From contig JADJHZ010000003.1 of the NCBI GenBank assembly GCA_016707205.1, forward strand, positions 248,001-312,000: a DNA stretch of 64,000 bases, written 5' to 3'. The translations under genes were made by a program, and so were the position numbers. Origin of the DNA: Haliscomenobacter sp. (lineage in GTDB: Bacteria; Bacteroidota; Bacteroidia; Chitinophagales; Saprospiraceae). Below are positions 8,026-16,501 of the stretch, one piece after another. The notes under the pieces were generated by a model that worked only from the letters and a program-made list of their open reading frames with translations, ran no database searches and had not been told where the DNA came from. How positions within the stretch are numbered: position 1 is the first letter of the stretch; each line of letters starts with the position of its first letter.

Positions 8026-9003
8026 ATGCCCCGACCCTTCTCCGGCACGGCTTACCTGGGAATCCCTTTTCTGCCTGAATTCCAAGCGCTGGTTTGGGAG
8101 GGTATCCAGCTTTACGGAGCCCATTACGGGGGATCCCGGCGGTCCAAACTGGCGCCTCCGGTTTTTGAGGAAACAGAAAACTACCTTGCCTCCTACGCCG
8201 GAGCCGAATCTGCCCTGGTGCTATCCTCCGGGACGCTGGCCGGGCAGCTTTTGCTTAAGGTATTGCACCTGGAAACCCAACTGGAACTGGCGCCCGGAGC
8301 GCATCCGGCACTCTGGGAGGAGCAAGGTCCTGATTCCGCGTCCTGGGAAGAATGGACGGCCCGGGTGGTTTCGCTAAGCCGGCAACCAGGCCCTCCGCTC
8401 GCGTTGTTGTGCAATTCGGTAGATCCTTTAGGGGTATTTCCGTATGATCTTTCCTTTCTCGAAAGATTGCAGCCTGAGCGCCGCATCGTATTGGTTGTAG
8501 ACGACTCCCATGGCTTTTTGCTGCTCGGCCAAGACGGAAAAGGGTGTTACCCTTCCATCGCTTCCCTGCCCGGAATCGAACCCCTGGTCGTCAGCTCCCT
8601 GGGAAAAGCAGGAGGGATTCCGGCGGGAACCGTTCTTGGCCCGGAGTATTGGATAGAAAAAATACGGAAAAGCCCCTTCTTTGGAGGCGCTTCCCCGGCG
8701 CCGCCGGCATACCTGTACGCGTTTCTGAAAGCGCGGGAACTATATCAGGCCCAACGGCTGAAGTTGGAGGACAACCTTGACTTTTTTATTCAACGCCTCC
8801 CCTACCCCAGCCGGTTTCGCTTTTTCCCCGGTTTCCCTGCCTTTCTTTGCCTCGGCCCCGAAATCCCGTCTCTACTGGAAAAGCGGGGAATTCGCATTTC
8901 TTCCCTCTCCTACCCCACCCCTAACGATCCGTTAACCCACCGGATTGTAATCACCAGCCTGCATACCAAAGAAGATCTGGAGCGGGTTCTGGAGGAGGTA
9001 TAA
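8026..9003 (+). CDS. PLP-dependent enzyme of the 8-amino-7-oxononanoate synthase / KBL family
   Basis: 325 residues, shorter than the usual 380-400 for alpha-oxoamine synthases. The family signature is recognisable: YGAHYGGSRRSKLAPPVFEETENYLA near residue 40, where AONS has a similar glycine-rich stretch, the VVDDSHGF motif (about 160) and the PLP lysine in SSLGKAGG (about 192). The shortening is spread over the N-terminus and the central part. Enzymes of this family join an amino acid to an acyl-CoA; the substrate here is unknown. No other biotin genes are nearby. Confidence 0.75.
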   Translation: MPRPFSGTAYLGIPFLPEFQALVWEGIQLYGAHYGGSRRSKLAPPVFEETENYLASYAGAESALVLSSGTLAGQLLLKVLHLETQLELAPGAHPALWEEQGPDSASWEEWTARVVSLSRQPGPPLALLCNSVDPLGVFPYDLSFLERLQPERRIVLVVDDSHGFLLLGQDGKGCYPSIASLPGIEPLVVSSLGKAGGIPAGTVLGPEYWIEKIRKSPFFGGASPAPPAYLYAFLKARELYQAQRLKLEDNLDFFIQRLPYPSRFRFFPGFPAFLCLGPEIPSLLEKRGIRISSLSYPTPNDPLTHRIVITSLHTKEDLERVLEEV

Positions 9004-9083
9004 GTTGCGAGGTTGCGAAGTTGCGAAGTTGCGATGAACTCCGGTGCTTCGTAACTCCGTAACTCCGTAACTTCGCAACTTAA
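9003..9083. repeat. Inverted pair of GTTGCGAAG word arrays between convergent genes
   Basis: 9003-9034 carries four AGTTGCGA-type units, and 9046-9081 the complementary type (CGTAACTC repeated, then TTCGCAACTT). It forms an imperfect stem-loop between two convergent genes. The same word in the same setting occurs at 15521-15594. It may act as a bidirectional terminator, although there is no U-run. Confidence 0.75.
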
Positions 9084-9088
9084 CCAAC

Positions 9089-11056
9089 TTAAAGCCCCCT
9101 AAACCTGGAAACCAGTATCCGCCAATCCATATCTACAGAATAGTCTTTGGCATAGAGAAAATTGAGGCGATCGATGGTCGCGGGATTGCGGAGGCTTTCC
9201 GGGAGGCGGATCGCCGGATGGAGGATGCCGGGGCGGATTTGGGGCAAAGCGGCGGTGGGTCCGCCGTCGGGACAGTATCCCACCCAACTGTACTTTCCCA
9301 GGGCAACAGCGGCGAGGTCGCTTAAAAATCGCAGGGAGCGCCGTTGGATCAGCAGTTGAACCGGCAAGGTGAGGATTAAAACCAGGGTGATGAGCACGTC
9401 GAACAGCCGTTTGTTCCTTCGCTGCCTGGGCTCGGCGATGAGGTAGCGGATATCGATAGTATACAGATCCCCGCTCCGGTTTTTGGAGCTGCTCCCGATA
9501 ATGCTCCAGCTTTCTTCCGGCACGATTTTATATTCCACCCCTGGTCCAAGCCGGGCCATCCACTGCATGATTTGCCCGGCGGGAATGTCGCGAGAGCAAA
9601 AGATGAGCTCGTCCACCCGGTAAATACGGACAATTTCTTCGAGCTGTTCGCTGCGGCCCAGGTATTCGCCCGGATCAGCGGATTCGCCAGGAGCTACCGT
9701 TCCGATGTAATTGACGTGTACTCCCGCTTTTTCCAGCAGTCCCTGCACCCGGACGCTTTCTCCTTTTGACCCGGCAATAACCAGATTTTTCGATTTTTCC
9801 TGCCCGAGATTCAGATTCCGGAAACGAAGGAAATGAGCTATGGCTCTTGTACCAAGAGCAGTTCCCAAAGCCCAGAAGGTCCCCAGCAGGATCAAGGCTC
9901 TCGAGGTCCGGTATTCCTGGTCCAGGAATCCGTAGATCGCTGCGATCAGTACCGTTCCCCACAAGATACCGCGCAGGATACGCGAAAGCGGGGCTTTGGC
10001 GTCATATCCTCCGCTAAAGTAAATCCCCACCAGCCAAAGAGCCGTATACAAAGGGGCATTGAAATACAAAAAAGAATCCTGGTAATACCCTGGATCGCCA
10101 AACCGGTATACCGCCCAAAGGTGCTTCCCCAGAGCCAAGCCCCCGAAGAACAGTCCGGCATCCAGCACCGGCCAGGACGCCCTCCGAAACCCATTTCCCA
10201 ATACGGTAAGCCCTGCCCGGAAATAGATGGCGAATTGGAGCATCCAGACGAACCACCTGGCCTGACGGCCCTGGAAGTGCTTCCGGGCAAAAATAATCAT
10301 CGCCTGATAAAAGGTCTTGACGTAGTTCAGGCTGCCTTTTTTGGTGCTTTCCCCCTTGTAATGGATGATCGTGGTCTCTGGGAAGTACACGTTCCGGTAT
10401 CCCGCCAGAACGAGGCGGTAAGACAGGTCGATATCTTCCCCATACATAAAAAAGGCTTCGTCGAGCAACCCCGCTTTGTCCAGGGCGGCATGCCGCAACC
10501 ACATGAACGCGCCGGCCAGCACGTCGGCTTCGTGGGTTTGGTTTTCATCCAGAAACCCCAGGTGGTAGCGGTTAAAGGTCCTGGAGCGGGGAAAAAGCCG
10601 GGAAAGGCCAAAGGTTTTGCAAAAAGCGGCAAAAGGCGTGGGGAACCCCCGTTTGGACTCGGGGAGGAACTTTCCGGCGCCGTCGATCATTTTAACCCCC
10701 AGCCCGCCAACGCCAGGATGATCTTCCATATAGCGAAAACAGCGGTCGAAGGTATCTTCTTCCACTACGGTATCCGGGTTGAGCAATAGCACGTAAGCGC
10801 CGGAGGATTCCCGGATGGCCTGATTGTTCGCCTTGGCAAACCCCACGTTCTCTTTATTGGCGATCAGGCGAACTTCGGGGAATTTTTCACGGACCATTGC
10901 ATTGGAGTCGTCGACCGAGTTGTTGTCGACTACAAAAACCTCCACCCGCAAATGCCTGGAAGCGTTGCGCACCGACAACAACGCCTGCTCCAGAAAGTAT
11001 TTGACGTTGTAGTTGACGATAACCACCGAAAGATCGAACCGGCGCGCTTCAGGCAT
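9089..11056 (-). CDS. Chimeric membrane glycosyltransferase: GT2 domain plus degenerate sugar-phosphate transferase
   Basis: 655 residues. Residues 1-250 are a GT2 glycosyltransferase (VVIVNYNVKYFLEQAL; LLLNPDTVVEED; YGEDIDLSYRL). Several membrane helices follow (about 265-400). A Rossmann-like domain (about 420-520: NLVIAGSKGESVRVQGLL, YIGTV, ELIFCSRD) then matches the N-terminal domain of polyprenyl-phosphate sugar transferases. Near residue 560 comes their typical RNKRLFDVLITLVLILTL helix, and the C-terminus (FLYAKDYSVDMDWRIL) looks like their end. The catalytic stretch between is mostly missing, so sugar-phosphate transfer is unlikely. The GT2 part probably builds a surface glycan. No other glycan genes adjoin. 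Confidence 0.8.
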   Translation of the reverse strand: MPEARRFDLSVVIVNYNVKYFLEQALLSVRNASRHLRVEVFVVDNNSVDDSNAMVREKFPEVRLIANKENVGFAKANNQAIRESSGAYVLLLNPDTVVEEDTFDRCFRYMEDHPGVGGLGVKMIDGAGKFLPESKRGFPTPFAAFCKTFGLSRLFPRSRTFNRYHLGFLDENQTHEADVLAGAFMWLRHAALDKAGLLDEAFFMYGEDIDLSYRLVLAGYRNVYFPETTIIHYKGESTKKGSLNYVKTFYQAMIIFARKHFQGRQARWFVWMLQFAIYFRAGLTVLGNGFRRASWPVLDAGLFFGGLALGKHLWAVYRFGDPGYYQDSFLYFNAPLYTALWLVGIYFSGGYDAKAPLSRILRGILWGTVLIAAIYGFLDQEYRTSRALILLGTFWALGTALGTRAIAHFLRFRNLNLGQEKSKNLVIAGSKGESVRVQGLLEKAGVHVNYIGTVAPGESADPGEYLGRSEQLEEIVRIYRVDELIFCSRDIPAGQIMQWMARLGPGVEYKIVPEESWSIIGSSSKNRSGDLYTIDIRYLIAEPRQRRNKRLFDVLITLVLILTLPVQLLIQRRSLRFLSDLAAVALGKYSWVGYCPDGGPTAALPQIRPGILHPAIRLPESLRNPATIDRLNFLYAKDYSVDMDWRILVSRFRGL

Positions 11057-11059
11057 GCG

Positions 11060-11674
11060 TTAATCTTCTTGCATTTTATAGGGAATCCGGGTGACAATCG
11101 ACCGTCCCAGCGTCAGTTCATCCGCGTATTCCAATTCCCCGCCGAAAGCCACGCCCCGGGCAATGGTGCTGATCTGAACCGGTTTGCCGCGCAGGAGTTT
11201 GGACAGGTAGAAAATCGTGGTTTCCCCTTCGATGGTGGGACTAATAGCCATGATCAGTTCCCGGATACTTCCCGATTCCGCCCGCCGGACCAGCGCATCG
11301 ATGTTCAAGTCGTTCGGCCCTATGCCCTCCAGTGGGGAGATCACCCCGCCGAGCACGTGGTATAGCCCCCGAAATTGCAGGGTGTCTTCGATCGCCATCA
11401 CATCGCGGATGCTTTCCACGACGCACACCAGGCCCTGGTCGCGCCGGGTGTCCGAGCAAATCCCGCATACGGGCTCGTCGGCCAGGTTGCCGCACACGTC
11501 GCAGGATTTGATATTTTGCCGCATGCTCAGAATGGCTTCGGCAAACTGTTCACTAACCTCCACCGGCTTGTTGACCAGGTGAAGCACAAGCCTTAAGGCG
11601 GTCTTCCTGCCAATGCCTGGCAGGGTAGCAAATGCCTGCACGGCGCCTTCGATGAGTTTGGATGAGAAGTTCAT
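11060..11674 (-). CDS. recR: Recombination mediator protein RecR
   Basis: 204 residues, full family length. The helix-hairpin-helix at the N-terminus (TLPGIGRKTALRLVLHL), the zinc finger CDVCGN...PVCGIC (about 57-72) and the Toprim domain (VCVVESIRDVMAIE; PLEGIGPNDLNID) are all present. It acts with RecF/RecO to load RecA on gapped DNA. It lies 3 bp upstream (in transcription order) of the glycosyltransferase gene, so the two may share a transcript. Confidence 0.96.
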   Translation of the reverse strand: MNFSSKLIEGAVQAFATLPGIGRKTALRLVLHLVNKPVEVSEQFAEAILSMRQNIKSCDVCGNLADEPVCGICSDTRRDQGLVCVVESIRDVMAIEDTLQFRGLYHVLGGVISPLEGIGPNDLNIDALVRRAESGSIRELIMAISPTIEGETTIFYLSKLLRGKPVQISTIARGVAFGGELEYADELTLGRSIVTRIPYKMQED

Positions 11675-11743
11675 GAAGGCGAAAATAGGAAAAAAGTGGT
11701 TAGGTGGATTTGTTCCAATTTCTTGCGACGCAACTTCGCGAAG

Positions 11744-12610
11744 TTATACTTTATCCAAAAGCTTCAAAATCTCCCCCCGCACGGTGTCGAAGTTCAGAAA
11801 GGGGATGAGGTGGCCGGCTTTAGGCATGCGTTCCATGCGCAAGAAGTCCGGAGGGATGTTTTTTTTGCTGAACTCCATATTGACCGGCGGGGCGAGGCTG
11901 TCTTTATCCCCGTGCATATGCACCACAGGGACGCGGATTTCCTTCCATCCGGCGGCTATTTTCCTCAGCTCTTCGGCGTGGCTGAACTTTTCGTCTCCGC
12001 TGACCTGCCAGGCGGGAGAAAGCATCCATTTAGTGGCTTTCCAACGCCCGAAATGGGCAAACCAGAAGATTTTTTCGTGGTCGGGGTCGTTCACCGGGGC
12101 GAGCATCAGAACGGATTGCACCCGCTCGGGGTAATCCATGGCGACTTTGGCCGCGATCGGGCCGCCGTAGGAATGCCCAACCAGGATCGCTTTGCGCTCT
12201 CCATAATAATCGATGACGTCCTTCACCGTTTCCGCCTGTTTGGCGATCGATACCTCCGAGCGGCCGTAATGGGAATACCCGTATCCCAGCCGATCGATCG
12301 ACACCATCACCGCCCGGCTGCGCAACAGGGAATCCGCCTGGTATTTGAAAAAGTTGTTGGCCGAACCCGGCGCCCCGTGGATAAAAATAATCAGCGGCGC
12401 ATCGGGCGCCAGATCCGGTCCTTTGGTTTCCACTGCACGGATCTCCGAAAATTTAACCGGAATTTTCCGGATCGTTGCGCGAGCGTTGCGCTTGGAAAAA
12501 TAGCGCTCCGTGCCGGCATCCGAAGTCCGGAACCCCATGCGCATGTTCACAATCACGAAAGCCAGGGAAAGGATGGCCAGACCCAGCAAAATGCGGAATA
12601 GAATTTTCAT
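11744..12610 (-). CDS. Alpha/beta hydrolase, membrane-anchored or exported
   Basis: 288 residues from ATG 12610 (MKILFRILLGLAILSLAFVIV), giving an N-terminal membrane anchor or signal sequence. The frame is open 21 codons upstream, but those codons look non-coding. Oxyanion-hole motif FIHGAPGSANNF (about 96-107), nucleophile elbow GHSYGG (Ser about 163), and a C-terminal His in AGHLIPF with an acid in HMHGDKDSLAPP. The substrate cannot be predicted. Divergent from the repeat island before priA. Confidence 0.85.
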   Translation of the reverse strand: MKILFRILLGLAILSLAFVIVNMRMGFRTSDAGTERYFSKRNARATIRKIPVKFSEIRAVETKGPDLAPDAPLIIFIHGAPGSANNFFKYQADSLLRSRAVMVSIDRLGYGYSHYGRSEVSIAKQAETVKDVIDYYGERKAILVGHSYGGPIAAKVAMDYPERVQSVLMLAPVNDPDHEKIFWFAHFGRWKATKWMLSPAWQVSGDEKFSHAEELRKIAAGWKEIRVPVVHMHGDKDSLAPPVNMEFSKKNIPPDFLRMERMPKAGHLIPFLNFDTVRGEILKLLDKV

Positions 12611-12743
12611 GGCACTTTTCTTCAGGTGAAAGGGTGTTCTGCGTTCAATAGCTAGTAAACAATATAGGGGCAATGCCCGGTTGACTCAAACAGATTAATT
12701 TTCCAACCCATTCGCGACGCGTTTCGTTCTCAACAAAACGGCT

Positions 12744-12940
12744 GGCGCCGGTCAGGCTAAAAGTCCAGACCGTAGCGTCTGGAGACCGGCGATTAGGTCC
12801 GCTGACGCCGGTCAGGGGACCGGCGAATAGTTCCGCACGAAATCTGAGGATTTCGGCGAACAATCCCTAGGTCCGCACAAAATCTGATCCCGCTAATTGC
12901 GGGACGGCGAACAATCCCTCGCGCCGGGACGGCGAACAAG
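12744..12940. repeat. Compound repeat island with several small hairpins
   Basis: Direct repeats of GCCGGTCAGG (12744-12756, 12804-12816) and three GGCGAACAA units (12855, 12906, 12931) are interleaved with different small palindromes: TCCAGAC-CGTAGC-GTCTGGA (12764-12783), AAATC-TGAG-GATTT (12841-12854) and TCCCGC-TAAT-TGCGGGA (12888-12904). The first hairpin recurs at 30067-30086. There is no open frame of note. The island separates the divergent hydrolase and priA genes; 12611-12743 shows nothing else. Confidence 0.65.
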
Positions 12941-12948
12941 TTTAACAC

Positions 12949-13026
12949 CTCAACCACCATCAACTGCTCCCTGCTCCCTACTCCCTGCTCCCTCAACCAC
13001 CAACCACCAACCACCAACCACCAGTA
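12949..13026. repeat. CTCCCTG and CAACCAC heptamer arrays upstream of priA
   Basis: About four CTCCCTG/CTCCCTA words (12963-12994) are followed by four perfect CAACCAC heptamers and a variant (12994-13026). The CAACCAC word is the reverse complement of the GGTTGGT array at 31121-31165. The priA ATG is 31 bp further on. Confidence 0.75.
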
Positions 13027-13056
13027 ACCCGAACTTTTCCCTATCTTGCCCATGTT

Positions 13057-15516
13057 ATGCCGGCTCTTCATCCTACCGAAACGTTTGCTTACCACGTCCA
13101 GGTGTTGCTGCCCCTCGCGATAGCGAAGCCGTACACCTATGGCGTGCCCGAATCCCTTGCGGATGCTATCGGCGTCGGCATGCGGGTGGAAGTAGAATTT
13201 GGTAAAAAGAGGCGGTACGCTGCGCTGGTGGTAGAGACCGGCGTGGCGCCCCCGAAAGACCAACCCATCAAGCCGGTCCTTTCCGCGATCGACGAAACGC
13301 CCATCGCGCTGCCGGTGCAGCTCAAATTCTGGCACTGGCTGGCCGCTTATTACGCCTGCACCCTGGGAGAGGTGATGACAGCTGCCTTGCCGGCACACTA
13401 TAAGCTCGTCAGCGAAACGGCGATCACCCTGGGGCCCCATTTCGAGGAAGATATGGCCGGCCTGGACGATAAGGAATATCTGATTCTGGAAGCATTGACC
13501 ATTCAGCATGAACTGACCCTTAGTCAGGTACAGGATATCCTCCAGCAGCGCACCGTCTACCCGATCATCCGGAGAATGCTGGACAAAAAGCTTCTTTTCC
13601 TCAAGGAGGACCTCAAGGAAAAATACCAACCCAAGCGCATAGCCTGCATCCGGCTCAAGGAGCCTTACGTTTCGCAACCGGACAAACTCCAGGAAGCCTT
13701 TGAACGGCTTAGCCGGGCGGGCCGCCAGATGGAAGCCCTGCTGGCCGTTATCCAGCTTTCCCGCCAACTCCCTTTCCTCCGGAAAGAAGACATATATAAG
13801 GCCGCAAGCGTAGACCATGCCGTTATCCAGGGTCTGATAAAGAAAGAAATCCTGGAGGTGTACGACCGCGAAGTGAGCCGGCTGAGCAGCCTTGAGGAAC
13901 AAGCGGCCAGCATAGATGATTTTTCGCCGCAGCAGCGACAGGCTTACGAGGATATCCGGCATGCGTTTTCCGAAAAAGACGTCGTGCTTCTGCACGGCGT
14001 AACCGGAAGCGGAAAGACCCGCCTGTATATGGAGTTCATCCGGGAAGCGATCCTTCGAAACGAGCAGGTTTTATATCTCCTTCCTGAGATCGCCCTCACT
14101 ACCCAGATTATCGAACGCCTGCGCCGGGTCTTCGGCAATCAGGTTGCCGTTTACCACTCCAGGCTCAACAACAACGAACGGGTGGAGCTTTGGCAGGAGA
14201 CGCTCAAGGGGAAACCGCTGGTGCTGGGCGCCCGCTCCGCCTTATTCCTCCCCTACCAGCGGCTAAAATGGATCATCGTCGACGAAGAACACGATTCTTC
14301 CTTTAAACAACAAGACCCCAACCCACGCTACCAGGGCCGGGATGCCGCCATTTATCTGGCTAAGTTATACGGGGCAAAAGTCCTGCTCGGCACGGCCACG
14401 CCTTCGCTGGAATCCTATTTTAATGCTAAACAAGGAAAATACGGACTGGCGGAAATGCACGAGCGGTTTGGCGGGGTTCAAATGCCGGAACTCCGCTTGG
14501 TTCCTATGAAAGCGGGGCAATCCCAACACTTCTCCCCGGAATTGCTCGAAGCGCTGAACGAAACCCTGGACCGGGGCGAGCAAGCCATCCTGTTTCAGAA
14601 CCGCCGCGGGTATGCCCCTGCGTACCGTTGCCCCACTTGCAATTGGCATGCCGAATGCATTCACTGCGACGTCAGCATGACCTACCACAAGCAGAGCCAT
14701 GCGCTGAAATGCCATTACTGCAACTACCAGACCAAAGTACCCACCGCTTGCCCGGCCTGCGGGAACCAACAGCTCGTCCTTCAGGGCTTTGGCACGGAAA
14801 AGGTGGAGGACGAATTGGCGATCTATTTTCCCGAACGAAAAATCGCCCGGATGGACTACGACACCGTGCGGTCCAAAAACGCGCACACCCAAATTATTCA
14901 AGACTTTGAGGAAGGGCGCATCCATATTTTGGTGGGCACCCAAATGGTCACCAAAGGGCTCGATTTTGAACGCGTAGGCCTGGTGGGCGTCCTGAGCGCA
15001 GACCAATTGCTCCAGTTTCCCGATTTTCGCGCTGCCGAACGCGCGTTTCAACTCATGACCCAGGTCAGCGGAAGAGCCGGAAGAAAACACCGCAGAGGGC
15101 TGGTCCTCATTCAGGCCCTCAACCCTTCGCATCCAGTGCTCGGGGAAGTGCTGAACCACGATTTTTCAACCTTTTATCAAAGGGAACTACAGGAACGGCA
15201 ACGGTTTGAATATCCCCCGTTTTTCCGGCTGATCCGGATCACCCTCAAACATGTCAAACCCGAGCGGGTCAACCTGGCAGCGGAAGCCATGGCCAAACTT
15301 TTGGCGCCCCAGTTTGGCCACCGGATCAAAGGCCCCGCCGTGCCGCCCGTCGGCCGCATCCGAGGGCTTTACTTGATTGATTTCCTTCTGAAAATGGAAC
15401 GAACCCATTCCCGGATCGCCCAGGCTAAAACCGCCATCCTCGAAGCCGCCAGCCAAATCGCTCAAATGGAAGGCCTTTCCGGCATCCGGGTCCAGATCGA
15501 TGTGGATCCGGCGTAA
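13057..15516 (+). CDS. priA: Primosomal replication restart helicase PriA
   Basis: 819 residues. It contains the N-terminal 3' DNA-binding domain, helicase Walker A GVTGSGKT (about 313-320), DEEH box VDEEHD (about 408-413), and zinc-binding cysteine pairs CPTC, CIHC, CHYC and CPAC (about 525-570), inserted between helicase lobes as usual. Conserved HVSGRAGR-type motif is VSGRAGR (about 670). PriA reloads DnaB at stalled forks. All catalytic motifs are intact. Start ATG 13057; an ATG at 13052 is in another frame. Confidence 0.97.
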   Translation: MPALHPTETFAYHVQVLLPLAIAKPYTYGVPESLADAIGVGMRVEVEFGKKRRYAALVVETGVAPPKDQPIKPVLSAIDETPIALPVQLKFWHWLAAYYACTLGEVMTAALPAHYKLVSETAITLGPHFEEDMAGLDDKEYLILEALTIQHELTLSQVQDILQQRTVYPIIRRMLDKKLLFLKEDLKEKYQPKRIACIRLKEPYVSQPDKLQEAFERLSRAGRQMEALLAVIQLSRQLPFLRKEDIYKAASVDHAVIQGLIKKEILEVYDREVSRLSSLEEQAASIDDFSPQQRQAYEDIRHAFSEKDVVLLHGVTGSGKTRLYMEFIREAILRNEQVLYLLPEIALTTQIIERLRRVFGNQVAVYHSRLNNNERVELWQETLKGKPLVLGARSALFLPYQRLKWIIVDEEHDSSFKQQDPNPRYQGRDAAIYLAKLYGAKVLLGTATPSLESYFNAKQGKYGLAEMHERFGGVQMPELRLVPMKAGQSQHFSPELLEALNETLDRGEQAILFQNRRGYAPAYRCPTCNWHAECIHCDVSMTYHKQSHALKCHYCNYQTKVPTACPACGNQQLVLQGFGTEKVEDELAIYFPERKIARMDYDTVRSKNAHTQIIQDFEEGRIHILVGTQMVTKGLDFERVGLVGVLSADQLLQFPDFRAAERAFQLMTQVSGRAGRKHRRGLVLIQALNPSHPVLGEVLNHDFSTFYQRELQERQRFEYPPFFRLIRITLKHVKPERVNLAAEAMAKLLAPQFGHRIKGPAVPPVGRIRGLYLIDFLLKMERTHSRIAQAKTAILEAASQIAQMEGLSGIRVQIDVDPA

Positions 15517-15520
15517 AAAA

Positions 15521-15594
15521 GTTGCGAAGTTGCGGGGTTGCGAAGTTGCGGAGTTACTTCGTAACTTTGCAACCTCGAAACGTCGCAACGCTTC
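15521..15594. repeat. Inverted GTTGCGAAG word arrays between convergent priA and deoR-type gene
   Basis: 15521-15557 contains four GTTGCG(A/G)(A/G)G units. 15558-15594 contains the inverse (TTCGTAACTTTGCAACCTCG and CGTCGCAACGCTTC). The same word pair and the same convergent setting as 9003-9083. It reaches the stop codon of the regulator gene. Confidence 0.75.
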
Positions 15595-16342
15595 AAACCA
15601 CCTCCACCCCGCTATTTCGATAAGGGGTCAATTTTTCGTGCTCGGGATTCAGTTCCGTGATCAGGGTATCGATCTGGTTCATTTCGCACACCTTGATTTT
15701 CTGGACGGAATTCAGCTTTTCGGCGATGGACAAAGCAAGGACTTTCTTGGAGACCCGAATCATGGTTTTTTTCACAGCGGCTACTTCCCAATCATTTTCG
15801 GAAAGGCCTTCCTGAGCGTCAATCCCATTTACTCCCAGAAAGCAAATGTCCGGCCGAAATTCGTTGAGGGTTTGCACGACTTCCCCTCCGATGGCGATTT
15901 GGGCGGTTTTGGACAAGTGGCCGCCGACGAAGAGGGTTTCGCTGGAAGGGTGCTCCATGAGCTGCATGGCCGTTGTCAGGCTTACCGTGAGAAAGGTTAC
16001 TTTCAGGTCGGGAGGAAGAATGCGGGCCAGCTCCAGATTGGTTGACCCCCCGCTAATCAGAACCAGCATATCGTCGCGAAGGTAGGTGATGGCTTTTCGG
16101 GCTATGATCGTTTTTTCCTGGTAGGCGTAAATGTCGTGCTCCTTATAGGAGTAGACCTGATAGGACTTCGATAGCGCCCCGCCGCGCACTTTGACCAGCT
16201 TCTCCGCTTCGTCTAATTCCTGGATATCTCTCCGGACGGTATCTTCCGAAACCTGCAGTTTTTGGCTCAAGTCCGAAAGAATGACTTTGTTGTGAATATT
16301 GACCTCCCTTAAGATTAAGGCTTGCCGTTCTTTCTTCAACAT
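15593..16342 (-). CDS. DeoR-family transcriptional regulator
   Basis: 249 residues. The N-terminal winged helix has the DeoR signature (LSDLSQKLQVSEDTVRRDIQELDEAEKLVKVRGGAL, about 20-57). The C-terminal DeoRC sugar-phosphate sensor domain starts near residue 75 (IARKAITYLRDDMLVLISGGSTNLELA). It lies downstream of murQ and the sugar kinase in the same direction and is likely the operon's own regulator, responding to an amino-sugar phosphate; that is inference. Confidence 0.9.
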   Translation of the reverse strand: MLKKERQALILREVNIHNKVILSDLSQKLQVSEDTVRRDIQELDEAEKLVKVRGGALSKSYQVYSYKEHDIYAYQEKTIIARKAITYLRDDMLVLISGGSTNLELARILPPDLKVTFLTVSLTTAMQLMEHPSSETLFVGGHLSKTAQIAIGGEVVQTLNEFRPDICFLGVNGIDAQEGLSENDWEVAAVKKTMIRVSKKVLALSIAEKLNSVQKIKVCEMNQIDTLITELNPEHEKLTPYRNSGVEVV

Positions 16343-16349
16343 GGTTTTT

Positions 16350-16475
16350 AGACTTTAGGTGGTAGGTGGTAGACGTTAGACGTTAAACGGAAGGTACGGG
16401 GTTTTTTCCGGAAGGAGAAGAAAAGGGGGGGAGGAATTTAGGAGCAGGGAGCAGGAAGCGGGGAGCAGGAGGGGA
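16350..16475. repeat. Word arrays between kinase and regulator genes
   Basis: 16350-16389 shows TTAGGTGGTAGGTGGTAGACG and GTTAGAC words. 16440-16475 shows GGAGCAGGGAGCAGG words. The two blocks are separated by a purine-rich stretch with no gene. Words match those at 1133, 2264 and 31121. Confidence 0.65.
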
Positions 16476-16501
16476 CATGCGTGTGGAGAAAATAAATGCG
16501 C

